NCBI RefSeq assembly: GCF_014905135.1 | Contig: NZ_CP041406.1 | Span: 496,001 to 560,000 of the forward strand | Direction: 5' to 3' | DNA length: 64,000 nucleotides | Source: Sulfurimonas paralvinellae | Lineage (GTDB): Bacteria > Campylobacterota > Campylobacteria > Campylobacterales > Sulfurimonadaceae | In this document: positions 10,304 through 19,601 of the stretch, piece after piece | Layout: every line of letters begins with the position of its first letter | Position numbering within the stretch: position 1 is the first letter of the stretch | The notes under the pieces: generated by a model | The model's input: the letters and a program-made list of their open reading frames with translations, nothing else | What the model was told of the DNA's origin: nothing | Databases searched by the model: none | Made by a program: the position numbers and the translations under genes

Positions 10304-10318
10304 TCTCTTTTTGAGATT
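10302..10318 (+). other. Small stem-loop between amt and glnB
   Basis: AATCTC and GAGATT form a 6-bp stem with a T5 loop, overlapping the amt stop codon. There is no U-tract after it, so it is more likely an RNA stability or processing element than a terminator; glnB starts about 65 nt downstream. Confidence 0.3.
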
Positions 10319-10382
10319 GGTATGTTGATTTTGTAAGTAAATATGGTTACAATTTAAAAATAGATTTTTTTGGAGTAAATAG

Positions 10383-10721
<339 letters not shown>

Positions 10722-10733
10722 AAAGGTTAGTTA

Positions 10734-11909
10734 ATGTCTGAAGCTGATTTTAAATACATCATAGACACTTTTTTTGCACTTTTTGCAATGGTACTTATCA
10801 TTTTTATGGTGCCTGGCTTTGCGATGCTTGAAGCGGGACTTGTTCGAACGAAGAATGTCTCTTCCGTGTTAACGGTCAATACGATGATCTATGCTGTTGC
10901 TTCTATGTTTTTTTTACTTATAGGTTATACAATTGCATTTGGCTCATGGGAGAACAGTTCCATGAGTATCTGGGCAGCATTTTTGTTTCAAATGGCATTT
11001 GTCGGTAAAACTGTCAATATCATGAGCGGCGGAGTCAGTGAACGTGTAAAAATTATTCCATTGATGATATTTACCGTTGTCATGGCGGCAGTTATCTATC
11101 CTCTTGTCGTGAATATCTCATGGGGAGCCGATCTGCTCAAAGATACGGTTTTGGATCTCAATATGTATGATCTTGCAGGCTCGACAGTTATTCACTCGAC
11201 AGGCGGTTGGGCGCTTTTGGCTGCTATACTTATTATAGGGCCGCGTAAAGGAAGATACAAAAACGGAAATATCAGAGTTATACCGGCTTCAAATGTTCCG
11301 CTTGTTGTCCTTGGCGCTATGGTTTTATGGATAGGATGGTTCGGCTTCAATGGCGGGAGTGTCGGTTCCATCTCCTCTGTTGAAAATGCAAATACGGTTG
11401 CAAAAACGATCATGAATACAAATACGGCAGGTCTTGCCGGTGCAATCATCGCAGCTGCCATTATGTATATGCGCTATAGGCTTTTAGATATTACGATGAT
11501 TCTTAACGGTGCTCTTGGCGGGCTTGTTGCCATTACTGCCGGACCGGATCTCTACGATATGTACACGCCGATACTCATCGGTGCCATAGGTGGAGCTCTT
11601 GTTGTATTTGCTGTCCCTATGTTTGATAAATTGAGACTCGATGATCCTGTCGGAGCACTTTCTGTGCATTTGATAAACGGTATCTGGGGAACGCTCGCTG
11701 TGGGTATTTTTGTTGAGAGTGTTTCTATTGTAGATCAGTTAAAAGGCATTGTAGTTGTTGCACTGTTCGCATTTGTGAGCTCCTATGCAGTTATTTTTGT
11801 CATCAATAAATTCGTGAAATTTAGAGCAGAAGATGATGTTCAAGTTGAAGGACTTGATGTCAATGAAGTTGGTGTTGAAGCATATCCTGAGTTCAAACGC
11901 GCAATTTAA
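10734..11909 (+). CDS. amt: Ammonium transporter (Amt family), second copy
   Basis: A second, divergent Amt of 391 residues, 12 nt after glnB with AAGG 7 nt before its ATG. It has no cleavable signal peptide. About eleven helices; FAMLEAGLVRTKN in helix 1 region and the twin pore histidines in GSTVIHSTGG and GALSVHLING are kept. The helix-4 element is VVNISWGAD where the first copy has VAHMVWGGD, so the external vestibule differs. Two paralogues around one PII gene suggest channels of different affinity or regulation rather than redundancy (inference). Confidence 0.95.
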   Translation: MSEADFKYIIDTFFALFAMVLIIFMVPGFAMLEAGLVRTKNVSSVLTVNTMIYAVASMFFLLIGYTIAFGSWENSSMSIWAAFLFQMAFVGKTVNIMSGGVSERVKIIPLMIFTVVMAAVIYPLVVNISWGADLLKDTVLDLNMYDLAGSTVIHSTGGWALLAAILIIGPRKGRYKNGNIRVIPASNVPLVVLGAMVLWIGWFGFNGGSVGSISSVENANTVAKTIMNTNTAGLAGAIIAAAIMYMRYRLLDITMILNGALGGLVAITAGPDLYDMYTPILIGAIGGALVVFAVPMFDKLRLDDPVGALSVHLINGIWGTLAVGIFVESVSIVDQLKGIVVVALFAFVSSYAVIFVINKFVKFRAEDDVQVEGLDVNEVGVEAYPEFKRAI

Positions 11910-11944
11910 CACTAATGTAACAGAGATTTTGATACGATGCATTT

Positions 11945-12682
11945 ATGAATAAACATACAAAGTCTCTTCTTTTTTCTCTTGTTATTCACTCTCTTTTGCT
12001 GGCTGCTTTTATATATACTTATAAAACGGTCAGTGAAAGTTTATTCTCCAAGAAATCATCACCTCAAAAGAGAATCTGCATAAGTCTTGGCACCTTGACA
12101 AGTCAACCAAAGATAAAAAAAGAGACAGCAGTTGTTTCACAAAAAAAGCCTGCAATAAAAAAGAGTGTTCATAAAAAGCCACCACCTAAAAAGAAGTCTG
12201 TTAAAAAAGAAAAAGTGGTGCCAAAAAAGAAGACGAAAGTCCCTGAAACCAAACCTGTAAAAGAAGCCCCACAGAATAAAGTTCAAAAAGAGAAAGAAAC
12301 AGTAAAAGAGCCAGAAGAAAAAACTGTTCTTCCTGTCCCAACAAAAGGTGTGCAAAAAGAGGAAGACTGTCCTTTAGCCTGCTGCTCCCACCCATCTAAA
12401 GAACAGGTGTATACAGAGAAAAATCTCGCCATAATCGCAAAACTTTTGCAGAAAAACCTTTCTTATCCAAGACGTGCAAGAAAAAGAGGTATAGAAGGCG
12501 AGGTAATTGTGAAATTTACACTAAAAACGAATGCAGAGGTTACTGATATTGAAATTGTATCTTCAAAAAGTGATGTCCTCTCACGTGGCGCTGTAAAAAC
12601 ACTTGAAAACTTGTCAGGTAAATTCCCAAAACCGGATGAAGCTTTGACTCTGACTGTGCCGATTGATTATAAACTGCAGTAA
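11945..12682 (+). CDS. tonB: TonB energy-transducing protein
   Basis: Periplasm-spanning protein that passes proton-motive energy from ExbB-ExbD to outer-membrane receptors. One N-terminal membrane anchor (about residues 8-27), then a Lys/Pro/Val-rich linker (residues 55-135, many KKPPPKK-like segments), then the C-terminal TonB fold (about 160-245) with YPRRARKRGIEGEVIVKFTL and IDYKLQ at the end. Oddity: a CPLACC cluster just before the C-terminal domain. No exbB/exbD nearby; the facing TonB-dependent receptor at 14-16 kb is a likely client. Weak ribosome site; 35 nt after the second amt, so it may be read through from it. Confidence 0.9.
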   Translation: MNKHTKSLLFSLVIHSLLLAAFIYTYKTVSESLFSKKSSPQKRICISLGTLTSQPKIKKETAVVSQKKPAIKKSVHKKPPPKKKSVKKEKVVPKKKTKVPETKPVKEAPQNKVQKEKETVKEPEEKTVLPVPTKGVQKEEDCPLACCSHPSKEQVYTEKNLAIIAKLLQKNLSYPRRARKRGIEGEVIVKFTLKTNAEVTDIEIVSSKSDVLSRGAVKTLENLSGKFPKPDEALTLTVPIDYKLQ

Positions 12683-12726
12683 TTAATCACTTTAAATATT
12701 CCAAACAGCCATGCAAAAAACTCAAT

Positions 12727-14064
12727 TTATATGGACTGCAAATTTTTTCTTTTCCTCTGATTCCATCTTATGATTCCCGTAATAACTAATAAAATAAGCG
12801 ATATTGCAGCAAAATCATTGACCCATATCCACCAAGAACTGAAAAATGTACCATCATGCAACGTTAGCAAAAGCGTATAAAGTGTTATGTTGGAAAATTT
12901 CGGAAGAGGAAACTTTTTTTGCATACTCGAAAAATATTTCAGAGTATGGTTTTCAATAAATATATCACGAAACATATGTGGAGCCTTTGGCAATATATTA
13001 AATTTATTTTCTTTATAAATTCTATTTGGTGCACCCATTCCGCTTATATATAAAACCTTATCTTGTCGAATCATTTTATATGCAAATTCTCTGTTCTCAA
13101 GTTTCCAATCCTTAAGATTTTTACTACTATAAATGCCATAACGATTACCCACTCTATATATTTGTCCATCAAAATCTACTGACCAGATATCACTACGAAG
13201 TGAATTGTAAATAGGTGGCAATACTGAATGAGGAAGTGTTATTGAGTTCATGAATTTTGCTAAACCTGATGAATGATCTAAAAATATACCCGTAACAGCC
13301 AAAAAAAACAACGGAACTGTCGCGATAACTGCAAAGATATTTGCATGTGTTTTAATGAGTTTTCTAGATATTTTAGGGGATTTCTTTTGTTTTATTAAAA
13401 ACCAAATAATGTATCCAGTTAATGACAAATAAATTAATGCAATAGCACCATAATCATTTATAATCAATGAAGTGTTTTCATCAAACAGCCCCCGTCCATA
13501 ATGTAGATCTCGAATAAAACGAGATAATTTTATATCTTCTTGCAACTCTTCTTTATTGATCTTTACAACTGTTTCATTCAGAATGACTAAATTTTTTCTA
13601 TTAAGCACTATAAGTTTTTCTTTGTCAATTACAGCAATAATCTTGTTTTGAGAGATACTTAGTGCTGTAATATAGTTGTTTTGTAGTGCGAGTCTTTTTA
13701 AAATTTGTTTGTTATAACTATAAACTCCATCAGAAGTGGCAAGATAGAGTTGCTTTTGAAATGGAATAATTGCTAAAATTTGTAAAGATGATATTTTTGA
13801 AAATTTTTCACCATTATTAAAACTCTCAAAAAGACCTCTATGTCCTCCAACAATTATATGCTGTGGATTTTCAGTATCTTTATAGTAAGCATTAAAAAGT
13901 CTTTTCTCAGAACCTTTTATGTGTGATGGTACACTACTAAAAGTAGTAGTGTACAAAAAACCCCATTTGTCATGATCAAGAAAAAAGCCGCTGATTGAAA
14001 GAATAAGGAGAATAACGCCAGCGCTTATCCCTGAGATTTTATGAAGTTTATACGCTTTTACCAT
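12727..14064 (-). CDS. PepSY-associated transmembrane protein
   Basis: 445 residues with a helix near residues 7-28 beginning HKISGISAGVILLILSISGFFLDHD, a helix about 220-240, another about 260-285 containing the related FAVIATVPLFFLAVTGIFLDHSSG, and one near the C-terminus. The repeated helix-plus-FLDH element is the PepSY_TM architecture, often found beside TonB-dependent siderophore or metal receptors, where it may reduce or help import the ligand. Between the helices are two periplasmic domains. Its ATG overlaps the 3' end of the receptor gene by 7 nt, so the two are translationally coupled. No catalytic motif is visible. Confidence 0.75.
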   Translation of the reverse strand: MVKAYKLHKISGISAGVILLILSISGFFLDHDKWGFLYTTTFSSVPSHIKGSEKRLFNAYYKDTENPQHIIVGGHRGLFESFNNGEKFSKISSLQILAIIPFQKQLYLATSDGVYSYNKQILKRLALQNNYITALSISQNKIIAVIDKEKLIVLNRKNLVILNETVVKINKEELQEDIKLSRFIRDLHYGRGLFDENTSLIINDYGAIALIYLSLTGYIIWFLIKQKKSPKISRKLIKTHANIFAVIATVPLFFLAVTGIFLDHSSGLAKFMNSITLPHSVLPPIYNSLRSDIWSVDFDGQIYRVGNRYGIYSSKNLKDWKLENREFAYKMIRQDKVLYISGMGAPNRIYKENKFNILPKAPHMFRDIFIENHTLKYFSSMQKKFPLPKFSNITLYTLLLTLHDGTFFSSWWIWVNDFAAISLILLVITGIIRWNQRKRKNLQSI

Positions 14065-16109
14065 TTATACTCAATCCCTGCATAAAAACTTCTAGGATCA
14101 GCAGGTGTATAATCCTCTTTTCCATAAGCATATCTAGCATTAACAGCATATTTTTTATCTGTAAAATTGGTTACTTTTGTAAAAATTCTTAATTTTTTAG
14201 AATAGACATAGTTAGCTTTTAAATTTCCAATGCTATAACCATTATATTTATTTACCGTATGTGCGTCATCCATCCAATAAGAACCTACATATTGCCATTC
14301 CGCCATTGCCGTTAAACCTTTTAAATACTTTGGTAGATAAAATAGTCTTGCATTGGCAAGTGTATTTGGAGCTCCTGAAATTTCATTGTTTCCAAACGTA
14401 GGATCATTATCATAATTATGTTTAGAATATGAATAGCTTATACTTGTTTCAAACTCTTTTGTTATCTCAGATCTAAGTGAGGCTTCTATCCCTTTATGTA
14501 TACTCGCACCACCATTTCTATAGCCACCGGTAGCTGAATCCCTTACAATAGTATCATCAATTGTCATATAGTAGGCAGCTAATTCAAGAAAAGATTTGTT
14601 AGAAAAACTTTTCTTTAGACCAATTTCATAAGTATTTGATTTTTCTGCATCAAGATTAATATTTTCATAACCTACTTTGACTGAGTAGAGTCTTGTAGCT
14701 TGTGGAATTCTAAATCCATTTGCATAACGAATATATAAGTTTAGATCTCTTTGTGGCATATAAGAGAGTGCAAGCTTTGGACTGAGATGATTATAGGAAT
14801 CTTTTCTATTTGCAGGTCTATAATATGTACCTGAACTGTCTTGTGAATTTTGAGCTAAATTATTGGTATAGTCATAGCTATTGTAATCATATCTTAACCC
14901 TGGAGATAATTTTAATGTATCTGTAACCATATAATCTACATGTACATAAGGAGCAATAGCAAAATAATCTACATCATAATCATATAAAGCACCTTTTGTA
15001 TATGTTGTAGCACCCCATCCCGTTGTTGTTACATTGAAGTCTTGGTTATATTTTAATGATGATTTTGTATATTCGCTATCAAAACCAAAGATTACTTTCC
15101 CCCAGTTTTTCTCATAAGTATTTCTTTGTAAAAACCCCAGAGTATAGAGTTCATTATCATTACTTGGAAGGTTCTTCTCCCATGTTGCGATATATCTATT
15201 CCTGTTATATCTAATATATGGCGTCATAGTTATCTCTAGATCATTATAGGAATAGTTGCTAAACTCTGCACTTATTTTAGCATAGTCAAATTTTCGTTTT
15301 ACATCTGTTTTTTGTAAAGCTGTGAAGTAGTTTGGATCATCACTTGCCGCTGTTGAACCATTTTCGATGTTTGCATAGTCATTAAAACTATCTGCTTGCT
15401 CAGCATCTGTTTTTGAGAAATTAAAAAGAACTTTAACATCATTGTCATCATTGAAAGTATGATCATATCGGATATTGGCTTCCGCTCTATCTGCTTTTGT
15501 GTGATCCCTCCAACCTTTTGAGTGCATATACGAAGCATTGGCACGATAAGCATTGTCTTTATCTAGGGTGTCGCTTGCTTCTACACCACCAGTAATATAG
15601 CCATAACTCCCACCCATACCTTTAATAAATATCTCTTGTGTTTTAGATGGTTTTTTTGCAGACTCAACATTTATAACAGCGGCAACAGCATCAGAACCAT
15701 AAAGAGCAGTTCCAGCCCCTTTTAACACTTCAACAGAAGATGCAGACTGATAAGTTGTATAAGCTAAGCCATTATGATTAAAAAATCCACTTGATTGGAC
15801 TGGAATACCATCTTGCATAAATAGATAATAAGGGCCCGTCCCCATTGGCATACGAATCGATGTCATATGACCAATAACTGAGCCGGTCTGCTCAATTCTT
15901 ACACCACTTAAAGAGTTCAGTAAATCTTTTTGGTAAATTACCTGGTCTAACTTTATCTCTTTTTCATCTTTTGTTGCAATACTTAAGGGTTGTTCAATAA
16001 CATTTTCGTCAACACCAGTTGCTGTTACACTAACGGGTGCAATTTGAACAACACTATCTGCTAATAAAGCAGATGCTATTAAAGAAATCCCCAATATTCT
16101 TTTTTTCAT
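14058..16109 (-). CDS. TonB-dependent outer-membrane receptor
   Basis: 683 residues: signal peptide (MKKRILGISLIASALLA), a possible TonB box around VSVTATGV, plug domain (about 45-155, with GVRIEQTGSVIGHMTSIRMP and EVLKGAGTALYGSDAVAAVINVE), then a 22-stranded barrel ending in aromatic-rich FYAGIEYKW with a terminal Trp. The plug and the C-terminal TonB_dep_Rec domain fit the siderophore/vitamin B12/metal receptor class. The ligand cannot be told. GGAG lies 5 nt before the ATG. Coupled to the PepSY gene downstream. This gene pair carries none of the CTCACGCA octamers common elsewhere in the window, which would fit later acquisition but does not prove it. Confidence 0.92.
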   Translation of the reverse strand: MKKRILGISLIASALLADSVVQIAPVSVTATGVDENVIEQPLSIATKDEKEIKLDQVIYQKDLLNSLSGVRIEQTGSVIGHMTSIRMPMGTGPYYLFMQDGIPVQSSGFFNHNGLAYTTYQSASSVEVLKGAGTALYGSDAVAAVINVESAKKPSKTQEIFIKGMGGSYGYITGGVEASDTLDKDNAYRANASYMHSKGWRDHTKADRAEANIRYDHTFNDDNDVKVLFNFSKTDAEQADSFNDYANIENGSTAASDDPNYFTALQKTDVKRKFDYAKISAEFSNYSYNDLEITMTPYIRYNRNRYIATWEKNLPSNDNELYTLGFLQRNTYEKNWGKVIFGFDSEYTKSSLKYNQDFNVTTTGWGATTYTKGALYDYDVDYFAIAPYVHVDYMVTDTLKLSPGLRYDYNSYDYTNNLAQNSQDSSGTYYRPANRKDSYNHLSPKLALSYMPQRDLNLYIRYANGFRIPQATRLYSVKVGYENINLDAEKSNTYEIGLKKSFSNKSFLELAAYYMTIDDTIVRDSATGGYRNGGASIHKGIEASLRSEITKEFETSISYSYSKHNYDNDPTFGNNEISGAPNTLANARLFYLPKYLKGLTAMAEWQYVGSYWMDDAHTVNKYNGYSIGNLKANYVYSKKLRIFTKVTNFTDKKYAVNARYAYGKEDYTPADPRSFYAGIEYKW

Positions 16110-16142
16110 TTGTACTCCAATTTTTTAATAAATTTTTAAAAT

Positions 16143-16148
16143 AGTATA
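16143..16148 (-). promoter_or_regulatory. Possible -10 box for the TonB-dependent receptor
   Basis: On the minus strand the sequence is TATACT, 34 nt before the receptor ATG. Upstream are two palindromes, TGATG-TG-CATCA (16180-16191) and TGTGTACACA (16196-16205), that could be operators. None resembles a full Fur box. Confidence 0.35.
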
Positions 16149-16268
16149 AAAAAATTGTTACAAAAGCGTTAAATGATTCTGATGTGCATCAAAAATGTGT
16201 ACACAAATGCAATGTGCTCAATCAAGTGTTTGTAAAAGTGCTTATTTTAGGGAGTTGTAGAGAAAAGT

Positions 16269-16343
16269 TGGTGACCCCGAGGAGAATCGAACTCCTGTAA
16301 CATGGATGAAAACCATGGATCCTAACCGCTAGACGACGGGGCC
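16269..16343 (-). tRNA. tRNA-Glu (UUC)
   Basis: On the minus strand: acceptor stem GGCCCCG pairing with CGGGGUC, anticodon loop UUUUCAU with anticodon UUC, TPsiC loop with GUUCGAUUC, and an encoded 3' CCA. 75 nt. Followed at a short distance on the same strand by nothing but the receptor promoter region; tRNA-Lys lies just upstream, so the two probably share a transcript. Confidence 0.95.
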
Positions 16344-16361
16344 AACTTAAAAGGTGTAAAA

Positions 16362-16437
16362 TGGTGTCCCGTGATGGATTCGAACCATCGGCCACATCAT
16401 TAAAAGTGACGTGCTCTACCAGCTGAGCTAACGAGAC
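16362..16437 (-). tRNA. tRNA-Lys (UUU)
   Basis: On the minus strand: acceptor GUCUCGU pairing with ACGGGAC, D-arm AGCUCAGCUGGUAGAGC, anticodon loop CUUUUAA with anticodon UUU, GUUCGAAUC in the TPsiC arm and an encoded CCA. 76 nt, 18 nt upstream of tRNA-Glu on the same strand. Confidence 0.95.
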
Positions 16438-16591
16438 ATATACTCTCTTTGTTAAGAGGTCGAAATTATAGACAAATCCTTTTAAGATGTCAAGCAAAAT
16501 AAGAAGAAATTTTAAATTTTATAGCTTTTATGCATATTAATCATCAATTAAATAATTTTTAACTAAAATCATTGCCAAATAAAGGAAATGA

Positions 16592-17593
16592 ATGCAAATA
16601 TTTGGATATTTTGTCTTTTTGATACTGTTGATGTCTTTTTCGGGATGTTCGCAGCAAGTTCGTATCAAGGCGCTTGAACCTGCAAAGGTTGACAGAATCT
16701 CTCAAACAAAAAAAATAGCAGTGCTTCATTTTAAAAATGATAGAGTAGGTCTCGCACGAAAGATAGAAGCAAAATTGGCAAGTTTTAAGATTGACAACAA
16801 GAAATATTTTACAATAGTAAGCCGCAACGATTTCAATACTATCATCAATGAACAAAAACTTCAAAGCAGTGGTTTGGTAGATGAAGAGGGATCGGTTAAA
16901 GTGGGTGAGATCATTGGTGCGCAGGCTATTATTTCCGGAGATGTGCGACGTCCTGCAAAACAGGACAGCTATTTTTATGAGCCGCGGGTACGATGTGCCA
17001 ATGCAAAATGTAGTGAACTCTCTTACTATAATGTACGCTGTATGAAGCGTGTAGTCTCGCTTGCCGCGGAGGTGCGTGTCGTAGATGTCTCACATGGAGA
17101 TATCATCTATGCTGATACGCTCAGCAGAAACAGGGTCTTTAAGCATTGCAGTGACGACTCACGTGCCTTACCTTCTACATCAATGGTAGCACAACAACTA
17201 GCACAGAACATAGCGGATGATTTTACCTATCAATTGACACCGCATTATCGAAGCTTCTCCGTGACACTTTTGGATGATCCCGATCTTGATTATACATCGC
17301 AGCAGAAAAAACTCTTAAAGGTTTCTTTGGAATATATAGAGCAGGGAAGATATGACAAAGCAGAGCAGTTCTTAACACGTCTTATAGATTCGACAGGTGG
17401 GAAAAGCTACGTTGCTTTTTATAATTTGGGTGTCATTAAAGAAGCACAAGGAAAATATAAAGAGGCAAAAGAGTATTATGAGTATGCCGATAATCTGATG
17501 GTCGAACCGGTAGAAGAGATAAATGCAGCTGTTGTGCGTATAAACAGACTCATAGCAAAAAGAGAGAAAACAATGGAGCAGCTTAACAGATGA
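16592..17593 (+). CDS. CsgG-like lipoprotein with C-terminal TPR
   Basis: 333 residues. The signal peptide ends in a lipobox (FSGC, Cys19), so it is a lipoprotein, probably of the outer membrane. Residues about 40-230 resemble the CsgG/penicillin-binding-activator fold: KKIAVLHFKND, a LVDEEGSVKVGEIIGAQ segment and a QAIISGDVRR strand. Four or more cysteines (CANAKCSE, RCMK, KHCSDD) are unusual and could form disulphides. The C-terminal part (about 240-330) is one or two TPR units (YVAFYNLGVIKEAQGKYKEA). AAGGA precedes the start. The next lipoprotein gene overlaps it by 4 nt (ATGA). Role unknown; envelope assembly or secretion is an inference. Confidence 0.7.
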   Translation: MQIFGYFVFLILLMSFSGCSQQVRIKALEPAKVDRISQTKKIAVLHFKNDRVGLARKIEAKLASFKIDNKKYFTIVSRNDFNTIINEQKLQSSGLVDEEGSVKVGEIIGAQAIISGDVRRPAKQDSYFYEPRVRCANAKCSELSYYNVRCMKRVVSLAAEVRVVDVSHGDIIYADTLSRNRVFKHCSDDSRALPSTSMVAQQLAQNIADDFTYQLTPHYRSFSVTLLDDPDLDYTSQQKKLLKVSLEYIEQGRYDKAEQFLTRLIDSTGGKSYVAFYNLGVIKEAQGKYKEAKEYYEYADNLMVEPVEEINAAVVRINRLIAKREKTMEQLNR

Positions 17594-18585
17594 AAAAAAT
17601 GGTATACATTATAATGACCGCAATGCTTTTTTTGACAGCATGCGGCTCTGCAAACAGGGTTGTTGTGCAGCCAAAAGCGTTACCATCGTGGTACACCCAT
17701 CCGCCGCAATCAAATGCTTTTGAACTCTATGCAATCGGCGAAGGCAAGGAGAAAAAAGAAGCAATATCGAATGCTCTTACGCTCTTGCTATCGACGCTTA
17801 GTGTATCTATCTCTTCAAACTACAGCGCAAAAACAATTGTGAAAGAAGGAACACATTACAATAGTTCGGATGCAACCTATGTCAATGAAACACACAGTGA
17901 AGTACAAAAGATAAAAGTAACAAACTATGAACTGCTTCAATCGGAGAAACTCGGGTTTAAACATTATGCTGTTTTGATAAAAGTCGATAAGAAGCAGTTC
18001 TTTAACGGACTGAAGCAGGATATAGAGCAGCAGCTTAACATCATTGAAATGCGTGAGCAAAATATAGGCAGCAAGAATGCCATAGAACAACTTGCCTTTT
18101 ATAGACAATCATTAGATTCGCTAAAAGAGCTGCAAAATTCATTAGCTGTGATGAAAGTTTTAGAGCCGAAATTCAGTGCAGAGAGTTATCTGCAAAGGTA
18201 TGAAAGACTTCGTAAAAAGCATGATGCCTTATTGCAGCGTATAAGCTTTTGGGTGAAATCGAACTATCAGCCATTGGCTTTTCCGATTGCAAAGGGAATC
18301 AGTGCTAAAAAACTGACAATCAAAAATAGAAAAGATAAGTTTCATTTCAATGTCTTGATAGATGCGGATATAAAAAAAGCAAGCGCGTATGGATTTACAC
18401 TGGCTCGAGCGAACATAACTATTGCAACACAAGATGCTCACGCAAATGTCATAGCGAATAACTCCCTCAATCTTGTCGGTCAGTCATCCCAGGGCTACAG
18501 CATTGCGAAGCAGGATCTAGTGAAAAAATTGAACAGGCTCATTGAAAAAGAGGGCATTGAAAAAGTGCTCAATTTAGACATTTAA
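17590..18585 (+). CDS. LPP20-like lipoprotein
   Basis: 331 residues with a lipobox at LTAC (Cys18). The region at about residues 30-140 (LPSWYTHPPQ, ELYAIGEGKEKKEAISNALTLL, then a beta-rich stretch with YAVLIKVDKKQF) is like the LPP20/FlgP family: a short helix carrying alternating Ala/Lys followed by a beta sheet. The middle (about 145-215) is a likely coiled coil, and the C-terminal part is not recognised. Its start overlaps the stop of the CsgG-like gene (ATGA), so the pair is one unit. CsgG-like plus LPP20-like lipoproteins recall the FlgO/FlgP pairing of Vibrio, but a flagellar role here is unproved. Confidence 0.65.
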   Translation: MKKMVYIIMTAMLFLTACGSANRVVVQPKALPSWYTHPPQSNAFELYAIGEGKEKKEAISNALTLLLSTLSVSISSNYSAKTIVKEGTHYNSSDATYVNETHSEVQKIKVTNYELLQSEKLGFKHYAVLIKVDKKQFFNGLKQDIEQQLNIIEMREQNIGSKNAIEQLAFYRQSLDSLKELQNSLAVMKVLEPKFSAESYLQRYERLRKKHDALLQRISFWVKSNYQPLAFPIAKGISAKKLTIKNRKDKFHFNVLIDADIKKASAYGFTLARANITIATQDAHANVIANNSLNLVGQSSQGYSIAKQDLVKKLNRLIEKEGIEKVLNLDI

Positions 18586-18643
18586 AAATCGTTTACTCCA
18601 AAGGAATATACTTTCACTATATACACATTAAGGTAGTGAAGAT

Positions 18644-19591
18644 ATGATTTCAAAGATTCAAAATATAAAAAATGAAGTTGCAAAGGTAGTCGTTGGGCAA
18701 GAGAAGATGATAGATTCTCTTCTTATCGCTCTTTTATGTGAGGGTCATATCCTTATTGAAGGTGTTCCCGGACTTGCAAAAACAACTACGGTAAATGCCC
18801 TTTCAAAAGCACTTGGACTTGATTTCAAGCGTGCGCAGTTCACACCGGATCTACTTCCGTCAGATATTTTAGGGGCTGAAATATATGACCCGCAAAGCAA
18901 TCAGTTCAAGATCAAAAAAGGTCCGATCTTTACAAACCTCTTACTCGCAGATGAGATCAACCGTGCTCCTGCAAAAGTACAGTCTGCCCTTCTTGAAGTG
19001 ATGCAGGAGAAGCAGGTTACCATCGGTGATACGACTTTCAAGATAGATCTTCCTTTCTTTGTAATGGCGACACAAAATCCTGTAGAACAAGAGGGCGTCT
19101 ATCAGCTTCCAGAAGCACAGCTTGACCGTTTTATGCTCAAGCTTGTTGTCGGGTACAACACAAAAGAAGAAGAGCTGGAAATCGCGCGTAGGATCTCAAG
19201 CGGAAACTTTGAGAACATCATGCCTGCAATTGATAAAGGCGAACTCGATGCCATCAAAGCTGCCGTGCGAGAGGTGCATGTCGATGCCGAGGTTGAGAAG
19301 TATATGATCGAGCTTGTGAATGCGACGAGATATCCGGAAGAATACGGTCTTGAAGAGATAAAAGATTTTATCCAGTTCGGTGCCTCTCCGCGTGTCAGTA
19401 TCGATATGTTCAAAGCGGTAAAAGCGATGGCATTTATGCGAGGAAAGGATTTTGTGACTCCTGTCGATGTTGCTTATATTGCAAAAGAGTTGATGCGTCA
19501 CCGTATAGTGCTCACATATGAAGCGGAGGCGGAAGGCATTACGACAGATGAGATCATTCAAAAAGTGCTTGAAGCTGTAGCCATCCCGTAA
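18644..19591 (+). CDS. MoxR-family AAA+ ATPase
   Basis: 315 residues, cytosolic. Walker A is GVPGLAKTT (residues about 42-50), Walker B is LLADEINRAP, sensor 1 is FVMATQNPVEQEG, and the C-terminal lid domain is present. MoxR ATPases act as chaperones on vWA-domain partners; here it heads a cluster with DUF58 and two vWA proteins plus BatD, the Bat (Bacteroides aerotolerance) layout linked to stress resistance and cell-envelope processes. Reading frame is unbroken and the length is normal. Starts 58 nt after the lipoprotein pair. Confidence 0.93.
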   Translation: MISKIQNIKNEVAKVVVGQEKMIDSLLIALLCEGHILIEGVPGLAKTTTVNALSKALGLDFKRAQFTPDLLPSDILGAEIYDPQSNQFKIKKGPIFTNLLLADEINRAPAKVQSALLEVMQEKQVTIGDTTFKIDLPFFVMATQNPVEQEGVYQLPEAQLDRFMLKLVVGYNTKEEELEIARRISSGNFENIMPAIDKGELDAIKAAVREVHVDAEVEKYMIELVNATRYPEEYGLEEIKDFIQFGASPRVSIDMFKAVKAMAFMRGKDFVTPVDVAYIAKELMRHRIVLTYEAEAEGITTDEIIQKVLEAVAIP

Positions 19592-19601
19592 GGTTGTTCA
19601 C

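Noticed and set aside
16110-16200. Fur box upstream of the TonB-dependent receptor
   Set aside because: AAATGATTC and TGATG resemble half-sites, but the 19-bp consensus is not met.
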